DNA of 64,000 bases from CAVQBJ01 sp963819075. Its GTDB lineage: Bacteria > Actinomycetota > Thermoleophilia > Solirubrobacterales > Solirubrobacteraceae. The translations under genes were made by a program, and so were the position numbers. Below are positions 51,500-59,585 of this stretch, piece by piece. Numbering within the stretch: the stretch's first letter is position 1; every line of letters starts with the position of its first letter. Below the pieces are notes generated by a model, which worked only from the letters and a program-made list of their open reading frames with translations, searched no databases and was not told the DNA's origin. The stretch covers positions 434,001-498,000 of the forward strand of contig CAWFUP010000001.1 in NCBI GenBank assembly GCA_963819075.1, in the 5' to 3' direction.

Positions 51500-51871
51500 A
51501 TGCGTCTCGATGAGATCATCAGCGATGACGGCGTCGTCGCCGAGCTCGGCCGCCGCGTGGCCACCCACCGCGCGGCGCGCGATCTCACCCAGAGTGAGTT
51601 CGCCGACGAGGCCGGCGTCGGACGCTCGACGGTGCAGCGCCTGGAGCGCGGCGACTCGATCCAGCTGCTGTCGCTCGTGAAGATCCTGCGTGCCCTCGGC
51701 CGCCTGGACGCCCTCGACGCGGTCCTGGCGCCCGACGTGCGCAGCCCGCTGGTCGAGCTCGAGCGCGAGCGCTCCCGCCGCCAGCGGGTGCGCCACCGGC
51801 GCGAGCGCGGTCCCGGGACGACGGCGGCGGGGGAGAGCGCCTGGACCTGGGGCGACGAGGCCGGCGGGTGA
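51500..51871 (+). CDS. hipB: HipB-like antitoxin (Xre HTH)
   Basis: 123 residues. GRRVATHRAARDLTQSEFAD, EAGVGRSTVQRLERGDSIQL and LSLVKILRALGRLDALDAVL form the Xre helix-turn-helix of HipB. The tail is Arg- and Glu-rich (ELERERSRRQRVRHRRERGP) and probably disordered, for toxin binding and turnover. Its stop overlaps the GTG of hipA (GTGA, 51868-51871). It should repress the promoter region just upstream. Confidence 0.9.
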   Translation: MRLDEIISDDGVVAELGRRVATHRAARDLTQSEFADEAGVGRSTVQRLERGDSIQLLSLVKILRALGRLDALDAVLAPDVRSPLVELERERSRRQRVRHRRERGPGTTAAGESAWTWGDEAGG

Positions 51872-53217
51872 CGGTCGCCGGGGTGAACCTGTGGGGGCGG
51901 CGGATCGGCGCCGTGTCGGTGGAAGGCGGTGGCATCCCCCTGTTTCAGTACACGCCACAGTTCGCCCGCAGCGGCATCGAGGTGGCCCCGCAGCGGATGC
52001 CGCTGCGCACCGAGCCCTACGACTTCCCGGCGCTGCTGCGACTCGACGCCTTCCACGGGCTCCCCGGTCTCCTGGCCGATTCGCTGCCCGACCGGTGGGG
52101 GACGACGCTCGTCGACGCCTGGCTGCGCTCGCAGGGGCGCCCACCTGACAGCTTCGACGTGGTGGAGCGGCTCTGCTACGTCGGCACGCGCGGGATGGGG
52201 GCGCTCGAGTTCGAGCCGGCGCTCGAGCCGGCGGCGCCGAGCGGGCGCGATCTGCGCGTCGACCTGCTCGTCGAGCTGGCCAACGAGGCGCTCTCCGAGC
52301 GCGCGGAGTTCGTGGCCGAGCTGGCCGCGCAGCCCGAGGAGGAGGAGATGCGGGCGATCCTCTCGATCGGCACCTCGGCCGGCGGCGCGCGCCCGAAGGC
52401 GGTGATCGCCTACAACGAGCGGACCGGCCAGGTGCGCTCGGGCCAGGTCGACGCCGGGTCCGGGTTCAGCTACTGGCTGCTGAAGTTCGACGGGGTTCGC
52501 GACAGTGGCGATCACGGGCTGCGCGACCCCCAGGGCTGGTGCGCCGTCGAGTACGCCTACTGGCGGATGGCCACCGCGGCCCGCATCGAGATGACCGAGA
52601 GCCGGCTGCTGGAGGAGCACGGCCGGCGCCACTTCCTCACGCGCCGCTTCGACCGTCCCGACGGCGTCGGCAAGCTGCACGTGCAGACGATCGCGGCGCT
52701 GGAGCACGTCGACTACAACGAGCCGGGCCTCTACAGCTACGAGCAGGCGATCGCGCTGCTGCGCCGCCTCGGGCTGGGCACGCCGGAGGCCGAGCAGCTC
52801 TACCGCCGCATGGTCTTCAACGTCGTCGCCCGCAATCAGGACGATCACGTCAAGAACACCGCCTTCATCATGGATCGCAGCGGCGCCTGGACGCTGTCGC
52901 CCGCCTATGACCTCACCTGGGCCTACGGCCCCGGCAACCGCTGGCTCAACGCACACCAGATGACGATCAACGGCAAGCGCGACGACTTCGTCGCCGAGGA
53001 CCTCCTCGCGGCGGCGCGCCTGGCCGGACTGAAGCGTGGCGCCGGCCCGGCCATCCTGCGCGAGGTCGTCGACGTCGTGGCCGACTGGCCGCGGATCGCC
53101 GACGAGGTCGGCGTCGATCCGGCGCTGCGCGACGCCGCGCGAGCGTCACACCGTCTCGGGCTCGGCCTTGCTACGGGTGCGGGCACGGCAGGGGGGCGAC
53201 GGCGCCGGGCAGGTTGA
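51868..53217 (+). CDS. hipA: HipA-like Ser/Thr kinase toxin
   Basis: 449 residues. The N-terminal HipA subdomain (LWGRRIGAVSVEGGGIPLFQ) is followed by LPGLLADSLPDRWG, the Gly-rich loop GTSAGGARPKAVI, HFLTRRFDRPDG, the catalytic loop NVVARNQDDHVKNTAFIMD and the metal motif LSPAYDLTW. All kinase residues are present. HipA kinases phosphorylate aminoacyl-tRNA synthetases or other targets and induce dormancy. It is followed convergently by the second AAA ATPase (stop 20 bp away), so the kinase module sits between two ATPase paralogues. Confidence 0.93.
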   Translation: MTVAGVNLWGRRIGAVSVEGGGIPLFQYTPQFARSGIEVAPQRMPLRTEPYDFPALLRLDAFHGLPGLLADSLPDRWGTTLVDAWLRSQGRPPDSFDVVERLCYVGTRGMGALEFEPALEPAAPSGRDLRVDLLVELANEALSERAEFVAELAAQPEEEEMRAILSIGTSAGGARPKAVIAYNERTGQVRSGQVDAGSGFSYWLLKFDGVRDSGDHGLRDPQGWCAVEYAYWRMATAARIEMTESRLLEEHGRRHFLTRRFDRPDGVGKLHVQTIAALEHVDYNEPGLYSYEQAIALLRRLGLGTPEAEQLYRRMVFNVVARNQDDHVKNTAFIMDRSGAWTLSPAYDLTWAYGPGNRWLNAHQMTINGKRDDFVAEDLLAAARLAGLKRGAGPAILREVVDVVADWPRIADEVGVDPALRDAARASHRLGLGLATGAGTAGGRRRRAG

Positions 53218-53236
53218 ACTGAGTGCCTGACGATTC

Positions 53237-54406
53237 CTAAGGAGCGGATCGCCGGTGGAGGTAGTCGGCGAAGCGCGGAACGCTGTACTCGACGGTCCCA
53301 TGACGCGGTGAGTAGATCAGCCCCTTGCGAATGAGCGAGTTGCGCTGGACAGAGATTGCTCGCTGGTCGGCCTTGCCGAGGCTGGTCGCGACATCGGCGA
53401 TGTGGTACGGGGGCCCGTCGCAGCGCGTCATGGCGTGGAGGAACCTGCGCTCCGCAGCGGTCGCTCGTTCGTAGCGAACGAGGAAGAAGCCGTCGTCGAG
53501 GCGATCTTGAGCGTCTCGCCCGCCCGCCCGCGCGTCGCTCTCTGTGATTCGCCCATTGGCGGCGACGTCCCAGGCGTACTTCCCGTATTGCTGAAGGAAG
53601 TACGGGTAGCCGTCTGTATGTTCAAAGACGTAGTCGAGAGCGTCGGCTTCGAACACGACGTCGCGAGTCTGGGCGGGTTCGGCGAGCGCCTCGATGGCCG
53701 CTTCTCGCGGCAGTCGATCGATGCGCGGGTAGTCAAAGAGCCGCTCGGCGTAACTCTTGGCCTCTCCTACAAGTGCAGGCAGGCTCGGCAGGCCCGCCGC
53801 GACGCAGGTGATCGGAAGCGCTTTCTGATTGAGCCGATGCAGGCCGACGACGAACGCTCCGAACTCGGCCGCAGGCACAAATTGGACCTCGTCGAGAAGA
53901 AACGCGACGCCCCGGCGCTTGTCCGCGGCGGCCTCTGCCAGGGACACGAGGAGGTCGGTGAAGTCCTCGTGTAGCGCGTCGGACGCGCTCGCGTTGGACG
54001 CTGGCGGCGGCGTGTACGCGAGCTCAAAGCCGTTCGGATCCTTCAGTGAGAAGGTGCCGAGGCCCGACAGCACGTCCCTTACTCGCTGTGTGACCTTGCG
54101 ACTTGGTTTGAGGTCGTTGAGGATGCGCTTCGCGCTCCGAGCGACCACGGCGGGCAGCGATGTCCGCTCGTCGCACTCGCGTTGTACGGCGATCCATCCA
54201 CGATCGATCGTGATGTCCTCGAACGTGTTCAGCAGGACGGTCTTCCCGACTCCTCTGAGGCCCGTGATAATCATGCTCTGGCCGGCAATGCCGTTCTTCA
54301 GTCGATCAATCAGGACCTCGTAGGCCAGGATCTCCGCGTCGCGTCCCGTAAGCGCCGGTGGTCGCGTGCCCGCGCCGGGCGCGTAGGGGTTGCGGCGCGG
54401 ATCCAT
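53237..54406 (-). CDS. AAA/ORC-like ATPase (copy 2), beside hipBA
   Basis: 389 residues, same architecture as copy 1: RNPYAPGAGTRPPALTGRDA, Walker A (ITGLRGVGKTVLL), Walker B (GVAFLLDEVQFVP), LPITCVAAGLPSLPALVGEA, then a winged-helix end (PYHIADVATSLGKADQRAIS, LIRKGLIYSP). Copy-specific differences are concentrated in residues about 100-160, between the Walker motifs. A long inverted repeat at 54419-54469 lies just before its ATG (54406). The two copies face inward toward hipBA on opposite strands. Biochemical role unknown. Confidence 0.85.
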   Translation of the reverse strand: MDPRRNPYAPGAGTRPPALTGRDAEILAYEVLIDRLKNGIAGQSMIITGLRGVGKTVLLNTFEDITIDRGWIAVQRECDERTSLPAVVARSAKRILNDLKPSRKVTQRVRDVLSGLGTFSLKDPNGFELAYTPPPASNASASDALHEDFTDLLVSLAEAAADKRRGVAFLLDEVQFVPAAEFGAFVVGLHRLNQKALPITCVAAGLPSLPALVGEAKSYAERLFDYPRIDRLPREAAIEALAEPAQTRDVVFEADALDYVFEHTDGYPYFLQQYGKYAWDVAANGRITESDARAGGRDAQDRLDDGFFLVRYERATAAERRFLHAMTRCDGPPYHIADVATSLGKADQRAISVQRNSLIRKGLIYSPRHGTVEYSVPRFADYLHRRSAP

Positions 54407-54418
54407 GCCCGGACTCTA

Positions 54419-54469
54419 CCAACTTCTAACCTACTCTAAGCAAAGTCTTTAGAAGTGGTTAGAAGCTGG
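54419..54469. promoter_or_regulatory. Long inverted repeat upstream of ATPase copy 2
   Basis: CCAACTTCTAACC (54419-54431) and GGTTAGAAGCTGG (54457-54469) pair at 12 of 13 positions. The 25-bp centre contains further TCTAAG and CTTTAGAAG elements. It directly adjoins the ATPase start (54406), so it is probably an operator or a start-site-controlling hairpin. Confidence 0.65.
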
Positions 54470-54498
54470 GATCCGCGTCGCGGGGCATTGACTCCGGT

Positions 54499-54712
54499 TG
54501 GCCTACACGGTGCAGTTCGACCCCTCCCTGCGGGTCGACGGCAAGTTCGGTGTACACCCCCCTGTGCTACGGCGGCGATTGGACGTACGCCTCGGCGACG
54601 ACGATCACGTCGACGCTGGCCACGCCGGCTCCCGGGATCGACGGGCAGCTCACGACGGGAACGTCGATCAGCGGCACCATCGAGGACGCCGCGGGCCATC
54701 CGAGAATCCTCG
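54499..54712 (+). pseudogene. Remnant of a secreted carboxypeptidase-regulatory-like repeat protein
   Basis: One frame reads AYTVQFDPSLRVDGKF, the next VYTPLCYGGDWTYASATTIT and PGIDGQLTTGTSISGTIEDA. Together they match one module of secreted actinobacterial proteins with Y-T-V-x-FDP ... Y-x-x-A-x-x-V-T-x-T-x-x-x-x-x-x-GID-x-x-L-x-x-G-x-x-ISG-T-V-T-D-A. The module is frameshifted near 54548 and stops at AAGHP. No signal peptide or further modules remain. Confidence 0.6.
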
Positions 54713-54760
54713 CTCTTGACGCGCTTGCTCTGCGGTTCGCTGCGCGGTATTCTCGTCGTC

Positions 54761-55402
54761 ATGGACGTCAAGGACCGAGAAGGGCTTGTGGAAGCGCTTG
54801 ATCGTGCCGGCGCGGCACTGCGGGAGGCCGCGAGCGACGTGGAAGGCGCCAGAGCCTCGGTCCTCGAGGTGCCGTCCGACGATCATGTACCCAGCGTCAC
54901 AGAGATTCTCGACCGCTATCACGTGCCCGAGGCGGCGCTCATGGCCTTCGTGCAAACCGTCAGCGAGATCCTGGGTGAGCGCCCAATAAGCGTGGAGTCG
55001 GCACGCCGCGCCGCGGTACTCGCCGTCGCGGGCCAAGCGTGGGAGAACGACCTCGGCCCGCTCCTCGCGAGTTCGCAGGTGCGCGAGCTGCTTGGCAACG
55101 TCTCTCGTCAGCGCGTCGATGAACTTCTGCGCGCGCACCGGCTGATTGGACTGCTCGACAGCTCCGGCCGGCGACGCTTCCCGCTGTTCCAGTTCGGTGA
55201 GCGTGGTCCCCTGGAGTCCCTGATCGCCGCCTTCTGGATCGTCGCCTCGGGCGCGGTCAGCGAATGGTCGGCGGCGTCGTGGTGCACCGCACCCGATGAC
55301 GCGTTGGGCGGGCTCACCCCCGTCCTATGGGCCCGAGAGGACCGCGACGCGGGACGGCTCATGAGCGTGGCACGCCAGGATGCCGCTCGCTTGGCGCGGT
55401 GA
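54761..55402 (+). CDS. Xre/MbcA/ParS-type antitoxin of a RES module
   Basis: 213 residues from ATG 54761. A helical N-terminus (EGLVEALDRAGAALREAASD, VPSVTEILDRYHVPEAALMA) is followed by SQVRELLGNVSRQRVDELLR, AHRLIGLLDSSGRRRFPLFQ, the HTH and wing of this antitoxin type, and the C-terminal toxin-binding helices. It is longer than the usual 120-150 residues. The stop overlaps the RES start (GTGA, 55399-55402). Confidence 0.82.
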   Translation: MDVKDREGLVEALDRAGAALREAASDVEGARASVLEVPSDDHVPSVTEILDRYHVPEAALMAFVQTVSEILGERPISVESARRAAVLAVAGQAWENDLGPLLASSQVRELLGNVSRQRVDELLRAHRLIGLLDSSGRRRFPLFQFGERGPLESLIAAFWIVASGAVSEWSAASWCTAPDDALGGLTPVLWAREDRDAGRLMSVARQDAARLAR

Positions 55403-55962
55403 GGCTGAAGAGCTTCCCGCGGCGCACGCTGCGGGGCGATCGCACGATCTATCGCGTCCGCCGGGCAGGCCGCGACCCGTGGTGGTTCTCGTCCGACGGC
55501 ACGGGTCGCTTTGACCCCGTCAGCACTGGCTTCGGTGCCTGCTACTTCGCCGAGCGTGATCTCGGCGCGTTCATCGAAGTCTTCCGGCGCCAGATGCTGC
55601 TGGCGGAAGCAGAGATCACCGCGCGCTCGCTGCTGTCGGTTGCGCTGCAACGCGACGTTCGCCTGGCCGATCTGAGCTCACGGCGCGCTCTCGCGTTCGG
55701 CGTCACGGCGTCGCTTGGCGCGAACGAGGACTACACCGCGAGCCAAGCGTTCGCGATCGCCGCTGTGGAAGCCCGCTTCGGCGGCGTCCGCTATCTCCTG
55801 CGACACGACCCGGCGCAGCAGCTGTACGGGGTCGCGTTGTTCGCGGACCTCGCTGCCGCGCCGGCGACCAGGTGGCCGAGCGGGGCAAGTGGTGCGCTAC
55901 CCGATGACTTGGTCGCCGAGGCTTACACGGCGTTTGGCTACCGCGTGCTTCCGACGCCATGA
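55399..55962 (+). CDS. RES-domain toxin (NAD-targeting)
   Basis: 187 residues from GTG 55399. IYRVRRAGRDPWWFSSDGTG carries the Arg, ACYFAERDLGAFIEVFRRQM the Glu, and ANEDYTASQAFAIAAVEARF the Ser of the R-E-S triad that names the family. The end DDLVAEAYTAFGYRVLP is typical. RES toxins (MbcT, ParT-like) degrade NAD or modify targets with ADP-ribose. All three catalytic residues are present, so the pair is probably functional. Confidence 0.9.
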   Translation: MRLKSFPRRTLRGDRTIYRVRRAGRDPWWFSSDGTGRFDPVSTGFGACYFAERDLGAFIEVFRRQMLLAEAEITARSLLSVALQRDVRLADLSSRRALAFGVTASLGANEDYTASQAFAIAAVEARFGGVRYLLRHDPAQQLYGVALFADLAAAPATRWPSGASGALPDDLVAEAYTAFGYRVLPTP

Positions 55963-56080
55963 CCGCCCGAGTCTTCGGTCGGCCGAGCGACCACGCGCGC
56001 CCGCTACAGCGAACGAGCCGCAGCCGGGCGGGTGGACGCGCGCGAGCTGTGCCGGCGGTCTGATGCGCTCGTCCTCGGGC

Positions 56081-57790
56081 TCAGAAGTTGCAGACCGCGG
56101 GACGGACACGTGGGTCTATTATGGCCGTCTTGCTGGACCACTCCCACACCGGGTCCAGGTAGCCAACGCGAAGGTAGAACGCTGCCGTTGGGTCCTCGAC
56201 GATCATGCCGAGCTCCTGGAGCCGAGATGGGTAGACGTTCTCGGAGCCGACGTAGAACGCCTGGTCGTCCACCGCCACGACTTTGGCGTGGTTGCGGTAG
56301 GGACTGCCGTCCGCCCATGTCGGCTGGGGCCCCTGTTGGAGCTTGGCCAGCTGGACGTCGGCGCACACCTTCAGCTTCGCCACACGAGCGTCGACACGGG
56401 CCCGTACGCTCACCATCGAGGTCAGCGCATTGGCCACGTCGGCTGGCGAGAAGCCGTTCGTGTAGTCATGCCCCTTGCCTGCCGAGAGGACGATCGTGAT
56501 CGGGACGCCCTTGAGGATCTTGATCGCGAGCGCCTGGAAGATGCGCGAGTCGAACAGCGGCTCTTCCCACGGGTTTGAGACTCGCCCGGGAGCGCACGAC
56601 AGGACATCCTGCTGGGAGAGAAAGATCGAGCGCTTGGCGGTGCCGATGAGCGCTCGGATGGCGTCCTCGCCTGGATTCTCGTACTCGTAGGTGCGGCTGT
56701 CGTTGACGTCCGAGTAGTCTCTTTGGTAGGGCTTGCAACGGTTGCCCGATGGATAGCGCGCGCCGCTGGGAGAGATCCTTGAGATCGGTGGCGACTGTTT
56801 CCCGGAGACACCGGGCACGTCGATACCGACACCCAGGTGGCCCACGGTCAGGACCGTCGCGCTGCGGGTCGCCGTCACCCAAGCCGAGGTATCGAGCGTC
56901 GGCCCAATGGCCGCCGCCCATATGCAGGGTCCCCCGTGGCCGAACGTGACCGAGCGGCTCGAGCTCACCGTGAGCTGGCTGCGGTTGCTGTGCTGACAGG
57001 CCCACCGCCACAGGATGTTGTCGAACGACAGCACGTCTCGGGCCGCGGGGCCCGCCACCTCGATCGAGAGGTCGTTGACTGGATGGCTGGTGTCGAGGTA
57101 GTCGGACGACCAGTAGTTCATCCCGCCGATGAGCACGTCCTGGCCGTCCACGTCGATCGCCTTCTCGTGCACCCACGAGTAGATCTTGGGTTGGACGTAG
57201 GCAATCTGGACCCGCAGGGGATAGGTCTGCTTGTTGCACGCGAAACGGATGTCGTGGAGGTACGCGCGTGTGATCAGCCACGGGATGTGCTTGGGACTTC
57301 CGACGAAGTCGGCGGGGTACTTGCCCGCCATGATCCGCACGAGGGGAACCGTCGCGGCGGGATGGTCGAGGTGCGCGATGCACAGGCCCTGTATCACGGC
57401 CTGCAGGAAGCGCCCGTCAGGGGGCGGCCACAGGTCGGTGAGGTCGACGATCGTGCGCGCACGTGCGACCATCTGGGTGATCCGGGTCAGCAGCCTCTCG
57501 CCCGCCGGCGGGGGCGACCCACACGCGTCCGTATCCCAGCAGTTCGGCGTCTGCTGGATGAACGTCGCCGGCAGCACGTTGGAGTGCGTCACCCACCAGA
57601 GCTTCCCTTCGCTGGCCGGCGAGGTCTTCCTGAGATATCCGGCCACCTCGTCGATATACGGCGACGCCGTCGCGCCGGCCGCTTTGGGCGGGTTCGCCGA
57701 CCGCGCCACCGGGCCAGGTACAGCCACCGCCACGATCGCCATCGCCATCGCCGAGGCAACAACGACGACGGTCAGCATCCACCGCCGCAT
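56081..57790 (-). CDS. Secreted phospholipase D-like protein with two HKD motifs
   Basis: 569 residues from ATG 57790 (MRRWMLTVVVVASAMAMAIV), a signal peptide ending near VARSA; an upstream in-frame ATG lies at 57814. Two HKD motifs are complete: VHEKAIDVDGQDVLIGGMN and NHAKVVAVDDQAFYVGSEN (H-x-K-x4-D). This is the two-domain PLD layout. VDLTDLWPPPDGRFLQA and KRSIFLSQQDVLSCAPG open the two halves. The enzyme is probably exported and acts on phospholipids or other phosphodiesters. It stands alone, with no partner gene. Confidence 0.88.
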   Translation of the reverse strand: MRRWMLTVVVVASAMAMAIVAVAVPGPVARSANPPKAAGATASPYIDEVAGYLRKTSPASEGKLWWVTHSNVLPATFIQQTPNCWDTDACGSPPPAGERLLTRITQMVARARTIVDLTDLWPPPDGRFLQAVIQGLCIAHLDHPAATVPLVRIMAGKYPADFVGSPKHIPWLITRAYLHDIRFACNKQTYPLRVQIAYVQPKIYSWVHEKAIDVDGQDVLIGGMNYWSSDYLDTSHPVNDLSIEVAGPAARDVLSFDNILWRWACQHSNRSQLTVSSSRSVTFGHGGPCIWAAAIGPTLDTSAWVTATRSATVLTVGHLGVGIDVPGVSGKQSPPISRISPSGARYPSGNRCKPYQRDYSDVNDSRTYEYENPGEDAIRALIGTAKRSIFLSQQDVLSCAPGRVSNPWEEPLFDSRIFQALAIKILKGVPITIVLSAGKGHDYTNGFSPADVANALTSMVSVRARVDARVAKLKVCADVQLAKLQQGPQPTWADGSPYRNHAKVVAVDDQAFYVGSENVYPSRLQELGMIVEDPTAAFYLRVGYLDPVWEWSSKTAIIDPRVRPAVCNF

Positions 57791-58090
57791 GATGCGACCG
57801 TACAGAATCCACACGCGCGTGTGTAGCTAATTATTTGGAAACGCGTTAATTGTTGAGAAACCCGTGTCAGCTCCGCCCTGGAACCCCGGGCCAGCTGTTC
57901 GGAGGAGACGGCAGCGCGCGCAGCGAGTCGCCCATCGCGACTTTTTGCGACCTGGTCTCCCACTAGTCGATCTTCGCGTGCGTCGGGGCCGGCGGCGCGA
58001 TCTTGCGCGTCGAATCAAACGGCCCGGCCCTCGCGATCGCCGTTTTCGCGCCGACGCGTCAGCGCCGCGAAGCGGTCAGACTGGACGCCG

Positions 58091-58624
58091 ATGGCGGTCA
58101 AGCCCGACTACAGCGATGCGTTCGAGCAGCACGTGTGGGAGGTCCACGGGTTCTTCGCCTATCGCCTTGGCTCGCGCGCCGAGGCCGAGGACCTCACGCA
58201 GGAGACCTTCGAGCGTGCCTACCGGGCCTGGACGCGCTATGACCCGGCGCGGGCCGGGCTGCGCACGTGGCTGCTGACGATCGCGCGCAACCTGCTCATC
58301 GACCACTACCGCTCACGAGCGGTGCGCCCGGAGGTCGAGCTGGGCGAGGATGTGGACCCGGTGGCGCCAGAGGAGCCGATGAGCCTTGGCCTCGACCCGG
58401 GTCTCGAGCGCGCGCTCGGCGAGCTCGGCGAGCGCGAGCGCGAGATCATCGCGCTGCGCTTCGGTGGCGACCTGTCGGGGCCGGAGATCGCGCAGCTGAC
58501 CGACCTCACGCTGGCCAACGTGCAGCAGATCCTGTCGCGCTCGCTGCGGCGGATGCGGGCGAGCCTCGAGGAGGGCGAGGGGGATCTCGCCGCCGACGCC
58601 GAGCGCGGCGAGACGGGGCCGTAG
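58091..58624 (+). CDS. ECF-type RNA polymerase sigma factor
   Basis: 177 residues. Region 2: FEQHVWEVHGFFAYRLGSRA, EDLTQETFERAYRAWTRYDP and RTWLLTIARNLLIDHYR. Region 4: LGELGEREREIIALRFGGDL, SGPEIAQLTDLTLANVQQIL. The last 20 residues are acidic. No anti-sigma factor follows; the next gene encodes a STAS-like protein 152 bp away. Which promoters it serves is not visible. The subgroup is not assigned. Confidence 0.9.
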   Translation: MAVKPDYSDAFEQHVWEVHGFFAYRLGSRAEAEDLTQETFERAYRAWTRYDPARAGLRTWLLTIARNLLIDHYRSRAVRPEVELGEDVDPVAPEEPMSLGLDPGLERALGELGEREREIIALRFGGDLSGPEIAQLTDLTLANVQQILSRSLRRMRASLEEGEGDLAADAERGETGP

Positions 58625-58776
58625 TCGAGCGCCGCGGGGCGCTCGACCGAGGCGACGAAGGAACGCATCGGCCTGAGGCGCCGGGTGATCTCGTGCCACC
58701 TCACGCGCACTCGCCCGCAGCCAGGCCGAGATGCTTCACCCGCGCGGCACTGAGCCTGCCCCTGTACCCTGGCTAG

Positions 58777-59076
58777 ATGGCAATGCTCGAGCTCGAAACC
58801 CCAGATCACGCCGGTTCGCGGCCTCAAGCCGCGGAACTCGTGCGCGAGCTTGATGAGGACCTCGCTGGCCAGACCGTCGTCGTCGACTGCTCCCAGCTAC
58901 TGACGCCAACCTCTTCGTTTCTTGACGAGCTGGTAAAGCAGGTTCTCGAGCGACGGCACGCCGATCTTCTCGAGGTAATCGGAGCCTCGGCGCGCGCTCG
59001 GCAATTGCTTGAACGCTCAGCAGAGAACCGTGGCGTTACCGATCGGCTGCGGATCTCGTCCCTCGCGGACGGCTAA
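58777..59076 (+). CDS. STAS-like protein
   Basis: 99 residues. LVRELDEDLAGQTVVVDCSQ, LLTPTSSFLDELVKQVLERR and LEVIGASARARQLLER follow the beta-alpha pattern of STAS-like domains: V-x-D-x-S/C in the loop, a helix after TPTSSFLDEL, then a final strand. DUF4325-like proteins share this T/S-x-SF-x-D-E-L motif. Such domains sense or relay phosphorylation. It follows an ECF sigma gene, so a link is possible but not shown. Confidence 0.65.
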   Translation: MAMLELETPDHAGSRPQAAELVRELDEDLAGQTVVVDCSQLLTPTSSFLDELVKQVLERRHADLLEVIGASARARQLLERSAENRGVTDRLRISSLADG

Positions 59077-59585
59077 AGCGCCGAATACCTACGACTGCGC
59101 GTCGGCTTCGCTGCCGCGGGAGCACCGGCGGAATCTGTGATCTCGATCGTCTGGGTAGTGCCGCGCGGACAGTCGCTCTCGCCGCGTGCACCGTCGCAAC
59201 CCGTGACTAGCCTAGGCGACCAAGACGCGTCCAGCGAATACTCGCCTTCGCCGCGGTTTCGCGCGCGATGCTCTGGCGATTCGACCGTCGCCCATGCGGT
59301 TGCGCGCCGACGGAGTGAGGAGAGCCGAAAGCGATCGCGAGCTGCCGTTGGACGCGTTTGACTGGCGAAGGCGCGGCCGAGGCCGAGTCGGCGGGAGGGG
59401 ACGTCGCGGCGGCAGCGTACGGCGATGGCCTCGGCCAATGTGACCGGTCCTTGCAAACGGCCCATCCGAGGCCCCCGGCGGCCCTCAAGGGACCCCCGCC
59501 GCTGCCGAACACAGACGAGAGCGCCGGGCAACCGCAGCGGCGACTCACCCGCCAGCCGACGATGTCGCCGATCACAGGAGCCGAC
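59077..59585. other. Intergenic stretch upstream of the YVTN protein
   Basis: About 500 bp. Minus-strand frames at 59073-59531 and 59207-59809 are long but of antisense composition and overlap real genes. ACAGGAG at 59574-59580 is the ribosome site of the following gene. No other feature is supported. Confidence 0.45.
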
